Assembly (NCBI GenBank): GCA_017646485.1
Contig: JAGCML010000065.1
Span: 1-9,426, forward strand
Length of the DNA: 9,426 nucleotides
From: Kiritimatiellia bacterium
Lineage (GTDB): Bacteria > Verrucomicrobiota > Kiritimatiellia > RFP12 > DVOR01
Direction of reading: 5' to 3'
Shown here: positions 7,401 to 9,426 of the stretch, piece by piece
How the letters are laid out: each line of letters opens with the position of its first letter
How positions within the stretch are numbered: position 1 is the stretch's first letter
Position numbers and translations under genes: made by a program
The notes under the pieces: model-generated
Database searches by the model: none
Told to the model about the DNA's origin: nothing
The model's input: the letters and a program-made list of their open reading frames with translations, nothing else

Positions 7401-9426
7401 GATTGCGCCCTCTGCCACATTCACCGACGTGGGAAGTGCGATAGGCGAAACACCCTGCGGCGGCTGTGCGGCAATCAACGGATGACGCAAGGTCATCGTG
7501 CCGGCAGCCACATTCAAGGTCGAACCGCTACCTGTCGTGCGATACTTCACTGGAGCGGAGACCTCCAAGAGACCTGCGCCCAACTTCCAGAAGTCATTCC
7601 ACACGAGAATGGCGTTCAATCCTTCATACTTGCCATCCGCAAGCGGAGCGCCCTGCGTCAAGGAGAGCGTCTTGCCCGTTTCAGCCACAGCCACCAAGGA
7701 CTGAGCCTTCCAGTCATGACCTTCGTCAACATAAGCATCCACGGCCAAGTTCACATCTGCAGTATTTGCCAAGATGCGAGCGGCAGGTGTCGTTGCATCA
7801 GAGGGATTTGCAGGATATTCCAACGTATTGCCCTGATAGACCCAGGCAGCATCGTCAGACCAATTACCCGACTGATCTTCCCAAGTGTAAGCTTCATCCG
7901 TCGCCACCAACCAGAGACCATCCGTGCGCGCTTCAAGCTTTGCCGAGAGCGCAACTGCCTCAGGCGAAGTGAAGTTAGCCGACGTATAGTTCGTTGTGGT
8001 CGGCCAAGCGATGAGCTGCTTTTCACCAGAGAAGGCATTACCCATGTTCAAGAGATGCACGACGACATCCCCTTCGCCATCCAGATTGAAGGCGGCAGTG
8101 CCCGTGATTGTGAGCGGATAGAAGTTCGTCAAATCAGCTTCCACCGTCATGCTCTTACTGAAGGTAGCCTTGCTAATGGTCAAGACGCTCTTCGCCACGC
8201 CATGTACACCACTGCGAACCGTAGCGCCACGTTCAAAAACAACAGGCGTCTTGTTCGTCAAGGTAGCATCACCCGAGAACTTCGCACCCGACTTAATGGT
8301 CACAGGGCATTCTGCGTCACGATAGGTCGTGTTGGCTGCGCCAGCCAAATTCAAGCAGAATTCACCCGCTTCAATCGTAATCGGTGCACCCTGTCCGCTA
8401 CCAACATTGATGAACATCGGCATACGCTGCACCCAAGTACCAGCGCCAAGCTTCACCAACGCATTCGCAGCTGTCTGCATCCAAATCGGAGCATAAGAAT
8501 CCAAGGTGGCACCCGCCTCCACGGTCACCGTACCTTCGCCAGAGAGGGCGAAGCCATTGCGAGCATAGTTATTCAACACACGCAAGTAAGCCGTGCCGCG
8601 TTCCACAGCGAGGTTGCCCTGAAGCACGAGACCTTCACGATTCCATGCGTCTCCACCATTATGATTAATGTAGAGCGTACCTTCATTACGAAGAATCACA
8701 TTACCGCAATGGACGTGGTTGCCAGGAATCGATTCAAGCGTACCACCCTCTTCAGCAATCAAGGTGGGCTTCATATTCGTAAAGCGGTTATTACCGCCCA
8801 TGATAATGCGACCACCCTTCGTAGCATGGAAGATTGAACCCGGCTGAACAGCTGCATTATTCACATTAGTGTTTGCACCGGTACCCGAATCGAAGCTAAT
8901 CGTACCACCATCGGCAAGGAAGGTCTTACCCGAACCGAGGCTACGCACAATCGTATTGAACCTCAACGTACCTTCAGAGACGCGAACCGGCGTCTGAGCA
9001 CCCTGCGTCATCTGACCTGTAATCGTGAGCGTGCCAGCACCCAACTTACCGAAAGTGCCGCCTTCGCCAGAAATTGCGCCCGCCATGGTGAAATCCTGAT
9101 CCAAATCCATCCAAAGCGTGCCGCTATCGATTTGTAACTTGCAAGGCACAGTCTGCGTAAGCACCACATCGCCAGCCAACTTCTTACGCAAGGTGGCCGA
9201 GGATGCGTCCACATTATTGCCCGCATTATCCATCAACCACTTCCAGCGATTGACGACCGTTCCCGTGTTCGTTTCAGGCAAGTAAACCGTGATATCAGGC
9301 GCCAAGATGACATTCACAGGATCCACGAAGACATCTTCACCGAAGGTGAGTTCTGCCCCAGCGGTCATGCCCATCAAATCAAGCGAGCCAGCCGAAATCA
9401 TTGCAGGCGAACCGCCAAACTGCATC
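4437..9426 (-). CDS. Giant autotransporter-associated beta-strand repeat protein (3' part, N-terminus outside window)
   Basis: Open reading frame of at least 1662 residues running off the right edge; the Met codon at 9425 need not be the start, and any signal peptide lies outside. Composition is rich in Gly, Ala, Thr, Val and Asn with very few Cys (none after about residue 942) and no membrane segment, as in extracellular beta-helical proteins. Autotransporter-associated beta-strand motifs recur: KLGAGTLTITG (127-137), KLGAGTW (325-331), KLGAGLLEV (614-622), KTGAGLLRM (863-871), KAGSGKLTV (1149-1157) and SGTGSLSIT (1227-1235), plus several EAGATL-like turns. At least three large modules are visible (about 1-510, 511-1045, 1046-1662). 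Modules 2 and 3 open with a TW...GNW...W head, and all three end with a beta tail such as DGLWLV or DGLYLY. No C-terminal autotransporter barrel and no PEP-CTERM or LPXTG signal is seen; the protein ends in a short basic-then-hydrophobic tail (RKSARFILIVQ). Role inferred: cell-surface or secreted adhesin-like protein. Function unproven. Confidence 0.85.
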   Translation of the reverse strand, partial: MQFGGSPAMISAGSLDLMGMTAGAELTFGEDVFVDPVNVILAPDITVYLPETNTGTVVNRWKWLMDNAGNNVDASSATLRKKLAGDVVLTQTVPCKLQIDSGTLWMDLDQDFTMAGAISGEGGTFGKLGAGTLTITGQMTQGAQTPVRVSEGTLRFNTIVRSLGSGKTFLADGGTISFDSGTGANTNVNNAAVQPGSIFHATKGGRIIMGGNNRFTNMKPTLIAEEGGTLESIPGNHVHCGNVILRNEGTLYINHNGGDAWNREGLVLQGNLAVERGTAYLRVLNNYARNGFALSGEGTVTVEAGATLDSYAPIWMQTAANALVKLGAGTWVQRMPMFINVGSGQGAPITIEAGEFCLNLAGAANTTYRDAECPVTIKSGAKFSGDATLTNKTPVVFERGATVRSGVHGVAKSVLTISKATFSKSMTVEADLTNFYPLTITGTAAFNLDGEGDVVVHLLNMGNAFSGEKQLIAWPTTTNYTSANFTSPEAVALSAKLEARTDGLWLVATDEAYTWEDQSGNWSDDAAWVYQGNTLEYPANPSDATTPAARILANTADVNLAVDAYVDEGHDWKAQSLVAVAETGKTLSLTQGAPLADGKYEGLNAILVWNDFWKLGAGLLEVSAPVKYRTTGSGSTLNVAAGTMTLRHPLIAAQPPQGVSPIALPTSVNVAEGAILEYALEASQETLATINGKYNPLQQIFTGKVTGEGTLRVTGEENVVTIQSTVDSELNLDVAKGTLVMASDLGFAGFNQSNRAIKVAAGAQVDVTEEYAMGAAANVAWTLVADETQGAMVSTADGARIRGTINVTTTDSTVLSKATFGTGSAKLDNALSINVPASAELTLGGTWDLADESTIASTAALTKTGAGLLRMNSFMAEVPVTVRGGTLFLDGGVSISNTSAIVPEWTVEAGATLLLGGGRVVLGGDSETAGRLTLNAGAILDCASSVTTISAPTTLADRVVFAYGSQNGRVHFTQKTNVGGVITIDLDALDPTDAALGNSIQLVSFDAGMRVGGSFQLGGDKLVTWAEQGWTLRDNGNEVSLQRFGAEGYYTWAGNEDAGGNGNWAKAFWVDSKAPDALTEWPTGMEVAVKLQDVSPVTNEEIPEEARTLDWTLANEQTLTSFYANNNLDYTLKSSRGAANLNVSGDFLKAGSGKLTVTRPTIFGRDGALRVLGGETEFTGLFEASSGDFTKPVTVAGDDTILRFSGTSTRTLKGLLEGDGKGEIVQSGTGSLSITDPVNKLKALTVEQGTLNLLADEQYSLTPAMTVADGATLTLGGAYSSAGTVSMNVNAGAATAQGLLIWGASAPSASDRAPRLGASAGMPTPAIAVDTLRYQPKKGHMIIDPNADVLKPGFKLEMSSENDLAATALWLGAQAQADDQLVVSELSGTGVIGVEPVIDLLADLNWSKERILTVASNQTALGQVKPFGGNFMGATTPTAGDIRIGLDVVNAGQADRTYFRYAGISTNAALGTIAIGDKAAAEITGTWTGDVSVQAGGLLMGNGTLGSLGRTISVPAGAALSATYYGQRVLEGNRLSNEVIPGEMKIQGTLALQPGAELNVMVRKDAQGKTWSSLVSTEKLELPAVVEGDDEVKITVNVDLEEGAIASGIKVLGWSNLSGGQKINGTANVTMNGEPQEGYSLRKKADGLYLYRKSARFILIVQ

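Noticed and set aside
7059..8837. 592-codon plus-strand open frame opposite the giant gene
   Set aside because: Same reasoning: Arg/His/Cys-rich product with no recognisable fold and no ribosome binding site, antisense to the repeat protein.

Overview
The window looks like chromosomal DNA of a free-living or gut bacterium. It has three tightly packed housekeeping genes, one very long gene for a surface or secreted beta-strand repeat protein, and repeat-rich intergenic DNA. Giant 'autotransporter-associated beta strand repeat' proteins without an obvious barrel, next to ordinary biosynthetic genes, would fit the PVC group (Verrucomicrobiota/Kiritimatiellota-like). That placement is inference from gene style only and is weak. 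No plasmid, phage or transposase gene is visible.

Layout (all four genes are on the minus strand, so transcription runs right to left). 9426-4437 is the 3' part of a giant repeat protein gene; its start lies beyond the window. It ends at a perfect 15-bp-stem terminator (4384-4417). 4383-3569 is an 868-base non-coding gap counted from the giant gene's stop. It contains an array of small GC-rich hairpins (about 4034-4279), a stretch with nothing recognisable (about 3900-4030), an inverted repeat copy with a purine-rich heptad array (about 3708-3897), and the AT-rich leader of the arginine operon with a 13-base direct repeat. 3568-275 is argJ-argB-argD, an arginine biosynthesis operon with 4-nt and 8-nt overlaps, ending in a 14-bp-stem terminator (223-254). 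1-222 carries another copy of the intergenic repeat.

The three arg genes cover three steps: acetyl transfer from acetylornithine to glutamate (ArgJ), phosphorylation of N-acetylglutamate (ArgB) and the aminotransferase step (ArgD). The reductase gene argC is not in the cluster, so it must lie elsewhere. ArgB has the N-terminal helix region typical of arginine-inhibited kinases, which fits an acetyl-recycling pathway controlled at ArgB.

The most interesting non-genic signal is a modular repeat family seen three times (about 16-190, 3708-3897 inverted, 4067-4279). It consists of strings of short hairpins with small loops joined by conserved words, and two copies carry a long pyrimidine/purine tract. 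One stem differs between copies by a paired, compensating change, which suggests that structure is selected. Two copies sit in opposite orientation on either side of the arg operon, with their pyrimidine ends pointing inward.
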